Positions 34,681 through 43,597 are shown, counted from the first letter of the stretch. The stretch: 64,000 nucleotides of DNA from Chlorobaculum thiosulfatiphilum (GCF_006265165.1 NZ_VDCH01000001.1:124001-188000), one strand, 5' to 3'. Made by a program: numbers and translations. Notes: generated from the letters alone by a model not told the origin.

Positions 34681-35701
34681 GAATCAGCACCGCCGCGCCT
34701 CTCGCCCGTCCGTGGCGCAGGTCGAGGAGCACACGATTTGCCTCTTCGAGCGGGAAGGATTGCGATTCAGGCTTCAGCCCCATTTTGGCGGCGATGTCGA
34801 GGAACGCCGACACGTCGGCCCGCGTGATGTTGGCCACGCTTTTGATCTCCTTCTCCATCCAGAGATGGCGCTCGTAAGAAATATCCGCGAGCAGATTGCT
34901 GTCGCGCGACTCCTTGCGGATGGCGTTGATAACGAGCCGTCCGCCGGGCCGCAGCCGTTCGAGCGCCGAGAGCACCGGGAGCCAGGCGGGCGTCGTATCG
35001 ATGATCGAAGCACAGGGTAACGGCGGTTCGGCGGTGGTTTCGCCAGCCCAGTCAGCGCCGAGCGAGCGGGCGAAGTCGCGGTCTTTTTCGCTTCGGGCGA
35101 AAACGAAGACCGGCGATGAGGGATAGAGAAATCTGGCTAGTTTGAGCACCTGATGGCCCGACGCGCCGAAACCGGTCAGGCCGAGCGTGTGACCGTCCCT
35201 GAGGTTAGCGAGCTTGAGCGAGCGATAGCCGATCGCGCCTCCGCAGAGGAGCGGCGCGGCTTCGGCGTCGGTGAAACAATCGGGAATGGGATAGGTGAAA
35301 GCCGCCGGAGCCGCCATGTACTCCGCGTAGCCGCCGTCGGCATCACGGCCCGTCGCACGGAATTCCGGGCAAAGATTCTCGTGGCCGGAAAGGCAGAGGT
35401 CGCAGTGGCCGCAGGCGGAGTAGATCCACGCCACGCCTCGGCGGCTGCCGGTTTCGATGCCCGCGACGCCATCGCCGCAGGCCACGACCCGCCCGACGAC
35501 CTGATGGCCCGGAATCACCGGAAATCGCGGCGGCGGCGTACGTCCTTCGATTTCGTCAAGCTCCGTGTGGCAGACGCCGCAAGCACCGACCCGCAGCAGA
35601 ATCTCCCCAACCCCCGGCTCAGGCACGGGCAACTCCCGCAAAACCAGCGGAGCCGTTTCCCGCGAAAGATCGACAGCCCGCTCCAGCACCATAGATTTCA
35701 T
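34673..35701 (-). CDS. Zinc-dependent alcohol dehydrogenase family protein
   Basis: A 342-residue medium-chain dehydrogenase. CGVCHTELDEIEGR (catalytic zinc Cys), GHQVVGRV (His), and the structural zinc site CGHCDLCLSGHENLC are intact. The nucleotide-binding glycine motif is degenerate (GLTGFGASGHQVLKLA), still consistent with NAD(P). It would oxidise an alcohol or reduce an aldehyde. GGAG 8 bases upstream of the ATG at 35701 supports the start; the 27 codons before it come from a repeat-rich intergenic region. Confidence 0.9.
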   Translation of the reverse strand: MKSMVLERAVDLSRETAPLVLRELPVPEPGVGEILLRVGACGVCHTELDEIEGRTPPPRFPVIPGHQVVGRVVACGDGVAGIETGSRRGVAWIYSACGHCDLCLSGHENLCPEFRATGRDADGGYAEYMAAPAAFTYPIPDCFTDAEAAPLLCGGAIGYRSLKLANLRDGHTLGLTGFGASGHQVLKLARFLYPSSPVFVFARSEKDRDFARSLGADWAGETTAEPPLPCASIIDTTPAWLPVLSALERLRPGGRLVINAIRKESRDSNLLADISYERHLWMEKEIKSVANITRADVSAFLDIAAKMGLKPESQSFPLEEANRVLLDLRHGRARGAAVLIPT

Positions 35702-35726
35702 TGCTTCTCCTTTTTTGGGAGGAAAA

Positions 35727-35760
35727 GTGGACGTTGTGGACTTGATGGACAACGGACGGA
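35727..35760. repeat. GTGGAC 9-bp tandem element
   Basis: GTGGACGTTGTGGACTTGAT followed by GGAC: three hexamers at 9-base spacing, next to an ATTCAT cluster. Confidence 0.7.
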
Positions 35761-35784
35761 CACAAAGGCCCGCCCGATTCAACT

Positions 35785-35823
35785 CTTCAATTCATCATTC
35801 AACATTCATAATTCATAATTCTC
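35785..35823. repeat. ATTCATAATTC tandem repeat
   Basis: Four consecutive 11-base units (variants ATTCATCATTC, AACATTCATA). It ends directly at the stop of the NifX-like gene. Confidence 0.75.
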
Positions 35824-35824
35824 C

Positions 35825-36193
35825 TCAGTGGCATCCGTGCCCCTGGCAGGTTTGCTGGGCGTCGAGTTTGTTGAGAATACCGCTGCCGAAGCCTTCGATC
35901 ACTTCGACCAGCGTCCGGGCCGGTCCGGCCATGTACACCTCCATGCCAAGGCTCTGCATTTTTGCCGCCGCCCTGGCGCCGATTCCCTTGACCACGATGG
36001 CGCTTGCGCCTATCCCCGCGAAATTGTCCGCCGGGGTGCACTGCCCGTGGTCGTGGTGCGCGTTCTGGTTGTCAATGATACTGACCTCGCCCGCAGCCAT
36101 ATCGACGGTCGCGAAAAAGGGCGCGCTGCCGAAATGGTCGCACACTTGCGAATCCGGGCCGCTGTACTCGTCGAGTGGAATGATGATTTTCAT
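35825..36193 (-). CDS. NifX/NifB-associated FeMo-cofactor-type protein
   Basis: A 122-residue protein of the dinitrogenase iron-molybdenum cofactor biosynthesis (NifX/MTH1175) fold. It shows MKIIIPLDEYSGPDSQVCDH, FGSAPFFATVD, and the conserved DNQNAHHDHGQCTPADNFAG, with His and Cys residues suited to carrying an Fe-S or metal cofactor; the C-terminus CQGHGCH adds more. Such proteins pair with DUF134 regulators and often accompany P-loop NTPases of the Mrp type. It is coupled to the DUF134 gene by a 4-base overlap. Confidence 0.88.
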   Translation of the reverse strand: MKIIIPLDEYSGPDSQVCDHFGSAPFFATVDMAAGEVSIIDNQNAHHDHGQCTPADNFAGIGASAIVVKGIGARAAAKMQSLGMEVYMAGPARTLVEVIEGFGSGILNKLDAQQTCQGHGCH

Positions 36194-36765
36194 GCCGCGC
36201 CTCCCTCTTCGCTGTTGCCGCGCATCCGCCCATGCCCGTTGCCGTGGCCCTCGCCCTGGCAGCGGCCTTCGCCATTGCCAGGCCCCCGGTCAAGCCCGGT
36301 GCGAAAGCCCCGGCACTTTCCCCCGCCACGCCGTCCGCCGCCAAAGCCGCCGCCGGGCGACATGCGATGGATGTTCTGGCTCGAACACGTCGGGCACTCC
36401 GCCGGTCGCGCGATGCCGAATGGCAGCGACCACCGGTGGCCGCAGGCGGCGCATCCGAACGCTCTCTGTTCTTGTGAAACCATGATGTTTCCTCCTTTTA
36501 CGTTTAACATTCTGCCAAGCACGAGCATCTCGCCCAACTTTTTCCGCGCCGAAGCGAGGATATTGCCGAAGGTCTGGCGCGAAACCTGCATCTGCCCGGC
36601 AGCCTCCTCCTGATACAGCCCCTCCACGTCGGCCAGCCGGATCGCCTCGAACTCGTCGAAGCTCATCACCAGCGCCTCATCCTCGCGTTTTCCGGCGCAA
36701 AACGGCCCGAAAACTCGATGCTCCGGATCCTGGGCGATAGCCCGGCATTTCTGTGGTCTGGGCAT
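36190..36765 (-). CDS. DUF134 family helix-turn-helix protein
   Basis: A 191-residue protein: MPRPQKCRAIAQDPEHRVFG and the segment DEFEAIRLADVEGLYQEEAA, then QMQVSRQTFGNILASARKK, is a sigma region 4-like HTH characteristic of DUF134. The C-terminus has two CxxC pairs (CAACGHRW, CPTCSSQN, about 109-133), probably zinc or iron binding, then a long Gly/Arg-rich low-complexity tail. It is likely a metal- or redox-sensing transcription factor for itself and the NifX-like gene. A palindromic operator lies just upstream. Confidence 0.85.
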   Translation of the reverse strand: MPRPQKCRAIAQDPEHRVFGPFCAGKREDEALVMSFDEFEAIRLADVEGLYQEEAAGQMQVSRQTFGNILASARKKLGEMLVLGRMLNVKGGNIMVSQEQRAFGCAACGHRWSLPFGIARPAECPTCSSQNIHRMSPGGGFGGGRRGGGKCRGFRTGLDRGPGNGEGRCQGEGHGNGHGRMRGNSEEGGAA

Positions 36766-36781
36766 TTTTTTCAGTCAACAA

Positions 36782-36801
36782 TTATTAGCATATGCCAATA
36801 A
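36782..36801. promoter_or_regulatory. Palindromic operator upstream of the DUF134 gene
   Basis: TTATTAGCATATGCCAATAA is a 20-base near-perfect palindrome (core GCATATGC, arms TTATT/AATAA) 17 bases before the DUF134 start. Its position suggests autoregulation by DUF134; binding is inference. Confidence 0.6.
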
Positions 36802-36872
36802 CATAAAACAAAAAACGCGGGATGTCAAGCACACCCCGCAAAAACTGGAAATGGGAAGTCCACAAAAAAAAC

Positions 36873-36899
36873 AGGGCGACCACAAGAGCCGCCCCTACA
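36873..36899. repeat. Short palindromic repeat ending CGCCCCTACA
   Basis: AGGGCGACCACAAGAGCCGC followed by CCCTACA. It shares its design with the element at 8561-8586. Confidence 0.65.
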
Positions 36900-36910
36900 A
36901 TCTACGCCCA

Positions 36911-37879
36911 TTAAAACCGCTTCTGATAGATGTGGCAGTACGGGCGGTGGCCGGTTTTTTCGTAGTAGTCCTGATGGTACAGCTCGGCGGGCCAAAACTC
37001 ATCGCCCTTCTCGACGGTGGTCACAACATCGTATCCGTGGCTTTTGAGCTGCTGGATCAGCGCCTCGGCTATTTTCTTCTGCTCCTCGTTCTGGTAGAAT
37101 ACTGCCGACCGGTATTGAGTACCGATATCGGGACCTTGCCGGTCAACCTCCGTCGGATCGTGAATCTCGAAAAAGAGCTTCGCCAGCTCCTCGTAGCTGA
37201 CCACGGAGGGATCGAACTCCACCTCGATCGCTTCGGCGTGGCCGGTGCGTCCGGTGCACACCTGCTCGTAGGTCGGATGCGCGGTTTTGCCTCCCGTGTA
37301 ACCGACCGTGGTCGATAGCACCCCCTTCGTCCTTTTGAAATGGTACTCCACGCCCCAGAAGCATCCGCCCGCGAACACCGCTTTCTCGGTCGTCGTGGCG
37401 GGCTTGTCGGCGGGATCGAAGGAGAGCGAAATCGAGTTGACGCAGTAGCGGGCGTTTTTTGAGGTAAACCCTTCATTGTAAAACACATGGCCCAGGTGCC
37501 CGCCGCAGTTGGCGCACAGAATCTCGATGCGAAGCCCGTCGCGGTCGGTATCCTGCCTCACCGCGCCAGGAATCGCGTCATCGAAGCTCGGCCAGCCGGT
37601 ACCCGAATCGAACTTGGCGTCCGACCGGAACAGCGCCGAGCCGCACTGCTTGCACTGGTAAACCCCCTTCTCCTTGTTCAAGTAATACTGACCGCTGAAC
37701 GGCCTTTCAGTGCCCTTGTCGATGATCACCCATCGCTCTTCAGGGGTAAGCGTGTTGTACGTCATTGAAACCTCCTTCTGAATTGCCGCTTCTGGCGCCG
37801 GGACAGATTTGTCCACAGACCTGGCTCCACAACCTGCCAGAAGCAAAACGAAAATGATGGATAAAATTCTGAACAACAT
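36911..37879 (-). CDS. msrBA: MsrB-MsrA fusion methionine sulfoxide reductase, lipoprotein
   Basis: A 322-residue bifunctional enzyme that repairs R- and S-methionine sulfoxide. The signal MLFRILSIIFVLLLAGCG has a lipobox (LAGC), so it is anchored to a membrane outside the cytoplasm. Residues about 40-165 are MsrB with zinc cysteines CKQCGS and CANCGG and the catalytic Cys in ARYCVNSISLSF. Residues about 168-322 are MsrA with AGGCFWGVE and the resolving region CHIYQKRF. The B-then-A order is the reverse of the common PilB order (A-B). The start ATG at 37879 gives the complete signal. Confidence 0.94.
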   Translation of the reverse strand: MLFRILSIIFVLLLAGCGARSVDKSVPAPEAAIQKEVSMTYNTLTPEERWVIIDKGTERPFSGQYYLNKEKGVYQCKQCGSALFRSDAKFDSGTGWPSFDDAIPGAVRQDTDRDGLRIEILCANCGGHLGHVFYNEGFTSKNARYCVNSISLSFDPADKPATTTEKAVFAGGCFWGVEYHFKRTKGVLSTTVGYTGGKTAHPTYEQVCTGRTGHAEAIEVEFDPSVVSYEELAKLFFEIHDPTEVDRQGPDIGTQYRSAVFYQNEEQKKIAEALIQQLKSHGYDVVTTVEKGDEFWPAELYHQDYYEKTGHRPYCHIYQKRF

Positions 37880-37942
37880 CGTTTTTCACGAAATAATCAC
37901 AATGGACAAACCAACGACGCAAACAAATCCTCAACCCGCGTC

Positions 37943-37968
37943 TTCCAATTCATAATTCAACATTCTCT
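37943..37968. repeat. ATTCATAATTC repeat, short copy
   Basis: CCAATTCATAATTCAACATT: two units upstream of the DUF255 gene. Confidence 0.6.
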
Positions 37969-38064
37969 TCAACCTCGCTGCATTGCTGATTGTTTCCGGC
38001 TCGTGAACGCTCAGCGGGACGACGCGGGTTATTCAAACAACGAACGCAACCAAATCCGCCGGTC

Positions 38065-40191
38065 ATGGAAAAACAACCCAACATGCTCATCCACGAGAAA
38101 AGCCCCTACCTTTTGCAGCACGCTTGGAACCCCGTCGATTGGCATCCGTGGGGCGAGGAGGCGTTCCGGAAAGCGCGGGAAACCGGACGCCCCATCTTTC
38201 TCTCGTCGGGCTACTCCACCTGCCACTGGTGCCATGTGATGGAGCACGAGTCGTTCGAGGACGCCGAGACCGCCGCGTTCCTCAACCGCCATTTCGTGCC
38301 GGTCAAGCTCGACCGCGAGGAGCATCCCGACGTCGATCATCTCTACATGCTCTTCGTGCAGGCGACCACTGGCAGGGGCGGCTGGCCGATGTCGGTGTGG
38401 ATGACGCCCGACCTCAAACCCTTTTTTGGCGGCAGCTACTTCCCCGACACGGAGCGCTGGGGAGTGCCGTCGTTCCGCTCGGTGCTCGAACATCTCGCCG
38501 ATCTGTGGGAGCGCGACCGCCCGCGACTGCTCGCCTCCGCCGGATCAATCATGGATCAGCTCGCCGGGTTCGCCCGTCCAGAAACGGCTGCTGGAGAGGT
38601 GACAGACCGCCACGCGAACGCCTGCCTCGCGGCGCTGGAACGAGGCTTCGACGCCGAGTGGGGCGGCTTCGGCGGAGCGCCGAAATTCCCACGCCCGGCG
38701 GTGCTCTCCTTTCTCTTCAGCCACGCCGCCGCAACCGGCAACCGCCACGCGCTCGACATGGCGCTCTTCACGCTCCGCAAAATGGCGGCGGGCGGCATCC
38801 ACGACCAGCTCGGCATCGCGGGACTCGGCAGCGGCGGTTTCGCTCGCTACTCGACCGACCGCTTCTGGCGCGTACCCCATTTCGAAAAGATGCTCTACGA
38901 CAACGCCCAGCTCGCCGCCTCGTACCTCCAAGCGTACCAGGCAAGCGGCGAAGAGCTGTTTGCCGACACCGCCCGCGACATCTTCAACTACGTACTCTGC
39001 GACATGACCTCGCCCGAAGGGGCGTTCTGGTCGGCGGAGGATGCCGACAGCCTCGATCCCGCCGGAACTGGCGAAAAGCGGGAGGGGGCATTTTATCTCT
39101 GGACGGAACGGGAGATCGCCGGATTGCTCGACGACGAAGAGACGGCGCTCTTCGGCGCGGCCTGCGGAATCCGGCGCGAAGGCAACGCGCCAGCCGATCC
39201 GCACGGCGAATTCACCGGCAAAAACATCCTCTTCCGCGCCGCGCCGGACGACGAGCTTGCCGAAGCATTCGGGATTCCGGTTGAGACGATCAGGCAACGA
39301 CTCGACAACGCCCGAAAGAAGCTGTTTGAAGCGAGGGAAAAACGACCAAGGCCGGGCCTCGACGACAAAATTCTGACCTCATGGAACGGCCTCATGATCT
39401 CCGCGCTGGCCAAAGGTTCGCTCCTTCTCGGCGACCAAAAACTGCTCGAAGCCGCCAAACGCGCGGCGCGATTCATTCTCGACACGCTCTACGACTCCGA
39501 ATCCGGCCATCTGCTCCGCCGGTACCGCGACGGAGAAGCCGCCATCAAGGGCAAGGCCGCCGATTACGCCTGCCTGATTCTTGGGCTGCTCGACCTCTAC
39601 TCAGCGTCGTTCGAGGCCGAATGGCTCCGCACCGCCATCCGGCTGGCCGAAACGCAGATCGAGCGGTTTTTCGACGAGGAAGCGGGCGTTTTTTACAGCA
39701 CGGCGGCTGACGACCACAGTGTGCCATTGCGCATGATCGAGGACAATGACAGCGCCGAGCCGTCGGCAAATTCGGTCAGCGCACTCAACTACCTGCGGCT
39801 CGCCGCCATCACCGGGCGGGAGGAGTGGCGGACGGTCGCCCAGCGCACCATACGCCACTTCAGCCACGCGCTCGACGCGAACCCGTCAGCGCTCCCGCTG
39901 CTGCTCGTCGCCAGGCAAATCGCCAGCGCTCCACCCGCGCAGATCATCTTCGCGGGCAAGCGCGGCGACCCGGCGTTGGCGAAGCTCGTCGCAACGGCGT
40001 TCCGCCACAACAGGCCGGAACTGACGGTGATCTATGCTGATGAAACGTGTGAAGAGCTGCTGCCTGAAGCCGCAGCAATCGGAAGAATGCACAAAGAAGA
40101 ACCGGCGGCATATCTCTGCGCCGGTGGAAGCTGCCAGCCCGCCATCCGTGATCAGGAATCACTTGACGCCGCGCTGGGCAGCCTCAAATAG
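38065..40191 (+). CDS. Thioredoxin-domain DUF255 protein (YyaL/SPATA20-like)
   Basis: A 708-residue protein. The N-terminal thioredoxin-like domain ([39 protein letters not shown]) carries a CxWC-type pair at about residues 55-58. The remainder is an (alpha/alpha)6 glycosidase-like barrel ([52 protein letters not shown]). The family is conserved from bacteria to animals with no settled reaction. The ATG at 38065 matches the family start; the 25 codons before it come from noncoding sequence. Confidence 0.92.
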   Translation: MEKQPNMLIHEKSPYLLQHAWNPVDWHPWGEEAFRKARETGRPIFLSSGYSTCHWCHVMEHESFEDAETAAFLNRHFVPVKLDREEHPDVDHLYMLFVQATTGRGGWPMSVWMTPDLKPFFGGSYFPDTERWGVPSFRSVLEHLADLWERDRPRLLASAGSIMDQLAGFARPETAAGEVTDRHANACLAALERGFDAEWGGFGGAPKFPRPAVLSFLFSHAAATGNRHALDMALFTLRKMAAGGIHDQLGIAGLGSGGFARYSTDRFWRVPHFEKMLYDNAQLAASYLQAYQASGEELFADTARDIFNYVLCDMTSPEGAFWSAEDADSLDPAGTGEKREGAFYLWTEREIAGLLDDEETALFGAACGIRREGNAPADPHGEFTGKNILFRAAPDDELAEAFGIPVETIRQRLDNARKKLFEAREKRPRPGLDDKILTSWNGLMISALAKGSLLLGDQKLLEAAKRAARFILDTLYDSESGHLLRRYRDGEAAIKGKAADYACLILGLLDLYSASFEAEWLRTAIRLAETQIERFFDEEAGVFYSTAADDHSVPLRMIEDNDSAEPSANSVSALNYLRLAAITGREEWRTVAQRTIRHFSHALDANPSALPLLLVARQIASAPPAQIIFAGKRGDPALAKLVATAFRHNRPELTVIYADETCEELLPEAAAIGRMHKEEPAAYLCAGGSCQPAIRDQESLDAALGSLK

Positions 40192-40209
40192 AATCGCCCG
40201 CGCGGAAAA

Positions 40210-40443
40210 TCAGAGGAAAGGCGAATCCTCTTCCCGTGGCGGCTTGGATTGACCGATCCCGCCTGAGATCATCTCGCCGACCTTCATCGCTGCCGTTCCG
40301 GCGGCAAACAGGCCAACGCCAACGAAGGCGATCCCCGCAAGCCCCTGCAAAATCGGCAGACCCACCGGCGACAACAACGCCCCGGCCCCCGCGACCGTCG
40401 CGGCGGTCTTGAGCACATTACCCTGAATTGGTTCCTGTTCCAT
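40210..40443 (-). CDS. Small two-helix membrane protein, unknown
   Basis: A 77-residue protein with two hydrophobic, Gly/Ala-rich stretches: about residues 11-35 (TAATVAGAGALLSPVGLPIL) and 38-60 (AFVGVGLFAAGTAAM). The C-terminus is hydrophilic (SKPPREEDSPFL). I do not recognise the family. Codon use is like that of neighbours. It ends 18 bases from the convergent DUF255 gene. Confidence 0.6.
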   Translation of the reverse strand: MEQEPIQGNVLKTAATVAGAGALLSPVGLPILQGLAGIAFVGVGLFAAGTAAMKVGEMISGGIGQSKPPREEDSPFL

Positions 40444-40611
40444 ATCTGAATGATTTTGTTATTGATGTTGAATAGTGAAATTTTCGCCATGCACTCCTGA
40501 ACCTGCCTGCCGCTTCCCGATCCGGGAAAAACCGGCGTGGGTCACCTCAAAAAATCAAGCAACCCTTTGCAAATATGGCTGGCATATCCTACATTACCTC
40601 TCCATTTTTGA

Positions 40612-40688
40612 GGACAATTAGCTCAGTTGGTTAGAGCGTTCGCTTCACACGCGAGAGGTCGTAGGTTCGAATCCTACATTGTCCACCA
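40612..40688 (+). tRNA. tRNA-Val (anticodon CAC)
   Basis: All arms fold: acceptor GGACAAT/ATTGTCC, D arm GCTC...GAGC, anticodon stem TTCGC/GCGAG with loop TTCACAC (anticodon CAC), T arm GTAGG TTCGAAT CCTAC. CCA is encoded at 40686-40688. Confidence 0.97.
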
Positions 40689-40943
40689 CATCTGCCCGAC
40701 TTTTCATCCGATCTCAACGCTCAGCACCTCCATTTGTCATTCATATCCGCTCGCGTCAGGCGTTTCGTAATTTTTTCAAATATAACGAAAAAACCCTCCG
40801 CCAAGGGAAAATACAGTTTGAGCCTCTGATGGATCGCCACTGAGGTTCTTCGGCTCAGGCAATCTGGCCTCGACACCGCCTTGCTTCATCCGAAATACCA
40901 TGCAGAACAGTCAGGAAACGGGTCGCCACGATTCGAAAAATCA

Positions 40944-41458
40944 GGCTCTTCGCAGAGTATCGTGGGAAGATGGCGATGTAATGGGTAGCGTAATCGTGAT
41001 TTTCTCATCCAGGATACCCGCTTTATCCGCCCATGCAGAACCTGACACACCAGTACCACCAACTTCTGGGGCTTCCCTCAAACTGGACTGTCGAAAACAT
41101 TAATCGAAAAGCAACAGGTCGAATTGAGCGAGCTGATGGCCGGTGAGCTTAAAACCGGACAGGCCTGGGCATTGAAAAATATGTTCCGGGTCTTCTGGCA
41201 GCTTGGTTGCGCCGATGCCGGGAGCTTTTTTTTCGAGTACAGTTGACTCCGTTGACGAAGGTCAAAGAGCGACTCCGGCGGTATTTCGTCAACGTGCTGA
41301 CCTGGTTCAAACACGCAATCACCAACGCGGTTTCCGAAGACTTGAACAGCAAAATTCAGATCGTCAAGGGAGCCGCAAGAGGGTTTCGCTGTTTCGAGAG
41401 TTCCCGGATCATGACGTAACGGGCTCTCGCCCTTACGCACGATATTCTGCGAAGAGCC
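40944..41458 (+). mobile_element. Degenerate ISL3-family insertion sequence with both inverted repeats
   Basis: The left end GGCTCTTCGCAGAGTATCGT (40944-40963) is inverted at the right end (41438-41458, CACGATATTCTGCGAAGAGC) with one mismatch. The element is 515 bp, less than half a full ISL3 (about 1.3-1.5 kb). It contains only transposase fragments. No matching target duplication is visible in the 8 flanking bases on each side (AAAAATCA and TCTTTCAC). Confidence 0.8.
41034..41419 (+). pseudogene. ISL3 transposase remnant
   Basis: An ATG at 41034 opens MQNLTHQYHQLLGLPSNWTV, the ISL3 transposase N-terminus. A frame change near 41110 continues with ELMAGELKTGQAWALKNMFR, then VFWQLG, and after a second shift TWFKHAITNAVSEDLNSKIQ, then IVKGAARGFR, the C-terminal DDE region. 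Most of the middle, including the catalytic Asp residues, is deleted. Confidence 0.8.
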
Positions 41459-41472
41459 TCTTTCACATGAAG

Positions 41473-41583
41473 TCAATCCATCTTTCTCCCCCCATACACC
41501 ACAAACCGGTACCTCGCGTACGCGCAGCGCACGTCGCTGAACCCGGCTTCTTCGAGCCAGCGCAACTGGTCGGCGAGCAATCC
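41473..41583 (-). pseudogene. C-terminal fragment of a SAM-dependent methyltransferase
   Basis: Reading leftward the segment gives LLADQLRWLEEAGFSDVRCA, then YARYRFVVYGGRKMD and a stop. This is the typical end of a class I methyltransferase (WLEEAGF...F..YGGRK). The rest of the gene is missing: the CaxA-type gene ends 4 bases upstream. Its loss may be linked to the neighbouring IS relic. Confidence 0.6.
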
Positions 41584-41586
41584 CAT

Positions 41587-42516
41587 TCACCGGCTGAAAA
41601 AGAAGAGCGTCATCACATAGACCGAGTACATGAGCACCAGCACCACTCCCTGGCGGCGGCGCACCCAGCCGGTGCCGCGCCGGGGAAGGGCAATGAGGAG
41701 CGACAGGATGCCGAAAAGGATCGCGGGAAATACCTCCGTGAGCGGCGCGCGGATGGGGCGGATGATGGCCGCCACGGCGACGATGAAAAGGCTGTTGAAG
41801 ATGTTGCTGCCCAGCACCGTGCCGACGCCGATTTCTTCGTGACCCTTGATTTTGGCAAGCACCGTCGAGGCCAGCTCGGGCACCGAGGTGCCGAACGCCA
41901 CGAGCGTCGCGCCAATGATAAAATCGTCGATGCCGAAATCCCGCGCGATGCCGGTTGTGGAAAGGACGATCAGCCGTCCGGCGGCAACCAGCAGAAGCAA
42001 CCCGGCGACAACCTGAACCCAGGGTATGACGCGATCCGTCGTCGGCACCCCGCCATTCGATGGCATACGGTTTTTCAGGGCCTGCGTGACCGTCGTGGCC
42101 ATCCATGCCGCGAAAATCGCGAACATGAACAACCCTTCGAGGCGGTCGATCATGCCGTCGATCAGAAGTATCCCGGTCAGGAGCGGCGCGAGAATGGCGA
42201 CCGGAATATCCCGTTTCAGCACCTCGGCGCTGACCGGAATGCCGGAGATGAGCAGCGTGATGCCGAGGACAAGCGAGATGTTGACGATGTTGCTACCAAG
42301 CGCGTCGCCGAGGGAGAGCTGGGATTTTCCGGCCAGGCCGGAGTTGATCGCCACGGAAAGTTCGGGACTCGATGTCGCGAACGCGGCAACCGTCACCCCG
42401 ATGATCGACGGCGCGACGCGCAGCACCGAGGCGACGCCCGCCGAGCCTCTGACGAACAGCTCGCCGCCAAGCGCGGCAAACACAATGCCAAGCAGCAAAA
42501 AAAGATAGTCACTCAT
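41587..42516 (-). CDS. Calcium/sodium:proton exchanger (YrbG-like)
   Basis: A 309-residue inner-membrane antiporter of the CaCA superfamily, with ten helices in two inverted halves. The two alpha-repeats are visible: GVTVAAFATSSPELSVAINS and GATLVAFGTSVPELASTVLA, each with the ion-binding Glu. LGDALGSNIVNISLVLG and TVLGSNIFNSLFIVA follow them. An ATG at 42522 lies 2 codons upstream; both starts sit inside a dispersed repeat, so the repeat supplies the upstream region. Confidence 0.92.
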   Translation of the reverse strand: MSDYLFLLLGIVFAALGGELFVRGSAGVASVLRVAPSIIGVTVAAFATSSPELSVAINSGLAGKSQLSLGDALGSNIVNISLVLGITLLISGIPVSAEVLKRDIPVAILAPLLTGILLIDGMIDRLEGLFMFAIFAAWMATTVTQALKNRMPSNGGVPTTDRVIPWVQVVAGLLLLVAAGRLIVLSTTGIARDFGIDDFIIGATLVAFGTSVPELASTVLAKIKGHEEIGVGTVLGSNIFNSLFIVAVAAIIRPIRAPLTEVFPAILFGILSLLIALPRRGTGWVRRRQGVVLVLMYSVYVMTLFFFSR

Positions 42517-42602
42517 CACCATTCATAATTCGTCATTCACCATTTTCATCACGCATCACTCATAATCACCATTCATCACTCATAATTCATAATTCACAAT
42601 TC
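42511..42602. repeat. Long ATTCATAATTC tandem cluster
   Basis: About eight imperfect 9-11 base units of the ATTCAT-type (ATTCATAATTC, ATTCACCATTT, ATCACTCATAATC). The left end overlaps the first codons of the exchanger gene. Confidence 0.75.
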
Positions 42603-42752
42603 GACCGCCCCGCCCCCGATCATTTCACGCCAAACCGGCGTCAATCCGGAATTTCATTCATCATGCATCGCTCCTCGTTTAATGGTAAGAAACTGAATGC
42701 GGAAAACCGCGAGAGTCGCGGGATGAAACGAAGGGAGGTGTGGCTTGGCAAG

Positions 42753-42778
42753 CTCGCGGGAGCGCATGATCCCGCGAG
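42753..42778. other. 9-bp perfect hairpin upstream of the PASTA gene stop
   Basis: CTCGCGGGA (42753-42761) and TCCCGCGAG (42770-42778) with an 8-base loop. It lies 40 bases after the PASTA gene stop (minus strand) and may act as its terminator or 3' stabiliser; no T-run is attached. Confidence 0.45.
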
Positions 42779-42819
42779 GAAAAAGCCGCCGGAATGCCTT
42801 CAAATGCGGCCCCCGGCGG

Positions 42820-43554
42820 TCAGTTGGAACCGGCGGCGACCGTTATATCGACCGGCTGGCCGAACTGCACCATCGCGTTTGCCGATGGGTTCTGGGAGAT
42901 AACCGTGTCGGGCACCAGAAGGTCGGAGTATTCATAACTGATTTTCCCGACCGCGAGGCCGTTTCTGACGATCATGCCTCTTGCCTGATCGACCGACATG
43001 CCAAGCACGTCGGGCACAATGACGCGCCTCATGCCCAGAGGCTCCTGTTCGAGCTTGCCGGTGATGAACGACACCGCGCTGCCGGACTTGAGCACCACGG
43101 CGGGCGGCACGGACTGACTAAGCACCCGCCCATCCTGATCGGAATCGGAGACCGCCTGCGTCTGCACTTCGGCGACCACCATGCCGAGCCGTTCGAGTTC
43201 CCGCAGCGCCTCGGCTTCGGTTCGGCCAACGAGATCGGGCATGGGGTAGCTCGGCTTGTCGAGCCGGTTAAGCACCAGGGCGATGCTGCGCCCCGGCTTG
43301 ACTATCGCGCCTGCCTCGGGCACCTGATCGATAACCCGGTCTGGCGGAACATCGGGCAGATAGCGCACATTGTAACTCTTCATCGCATTCAGACCCGCCT
43401 GGCGCAACTCTCTGGCTGCCATATCATAGCTCATGTTCCTGACATCCGGCACGGTAGTCTGCGCGCCGCTTTCGGTATAAAGCGGCAACAGAAATCGGTC
43501 AACGGCAACGATGGCGGCTATGAACAAGAGCAGGAGTAGCAATACTTTTTTCAT
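42820..43554 (-). CDS. PASTA-domain envelope protein
   Basis: A 244-residue protein with an N-terminal signal anchor (KKVLLLLLLFIAAIVAVDRF) and three PASTA domains: about residues 34-98 (TVPDVRNMSYDMAARELRQA), 103-172 (PMPDLVGRTEAEALRELERL) and 180-243 (IVPDVLGMSVDQARGMIVRN). PASTA domains bind peptidoglycan stem peptides in kinases and penicillin-binding proteins. Here no kinase or transpeptidase is attached, so it is a stand-alone membrane-tethered PASTA protein. It lies 43 bases downstream of the polyprenyl synthase. Confidence 0.92.
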   Translation of the reverse strand: MKKVLLLLLLFIAAIVAVDRFLLPLYTESGAQTTVPDVRNMSYDMAARELRQAGLNAMKSYNVRYLPDVPPDRVIDQVPEAGAIVKPGRSIALVLNRLDKPSYPMPDLVGRTEAEALRELERLGMVVAEVQTQAVSDSDQDGRVLSQSVPPAVVLKSGSAVSFITGKLEQEPLGMRRVIVPDVLGMSVDQARGMIVRNGLAVGKISYEYSDLLVPDTVISQNPSANAMVQFGQPVDITVAAGSN

Positions 43555-43597
43555 CTTGACTGAAAGGTCTGAAAATGCTGGGTTTGCGCTGGGTGAT

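Noticed and set aside
40900-41103. A 67-codon frame at the left end of the IS relic
   Set aside because: It spans the IS boundary and the transposase N-terminus in another frame, so it is not a gene.
40936-41466. Target-site duplication of the ISL3 relic
   Set aside because: The 8 flanking bases (AAAAATCA left, TCTTTCAC right) do not match, so no duplication can be claimed.
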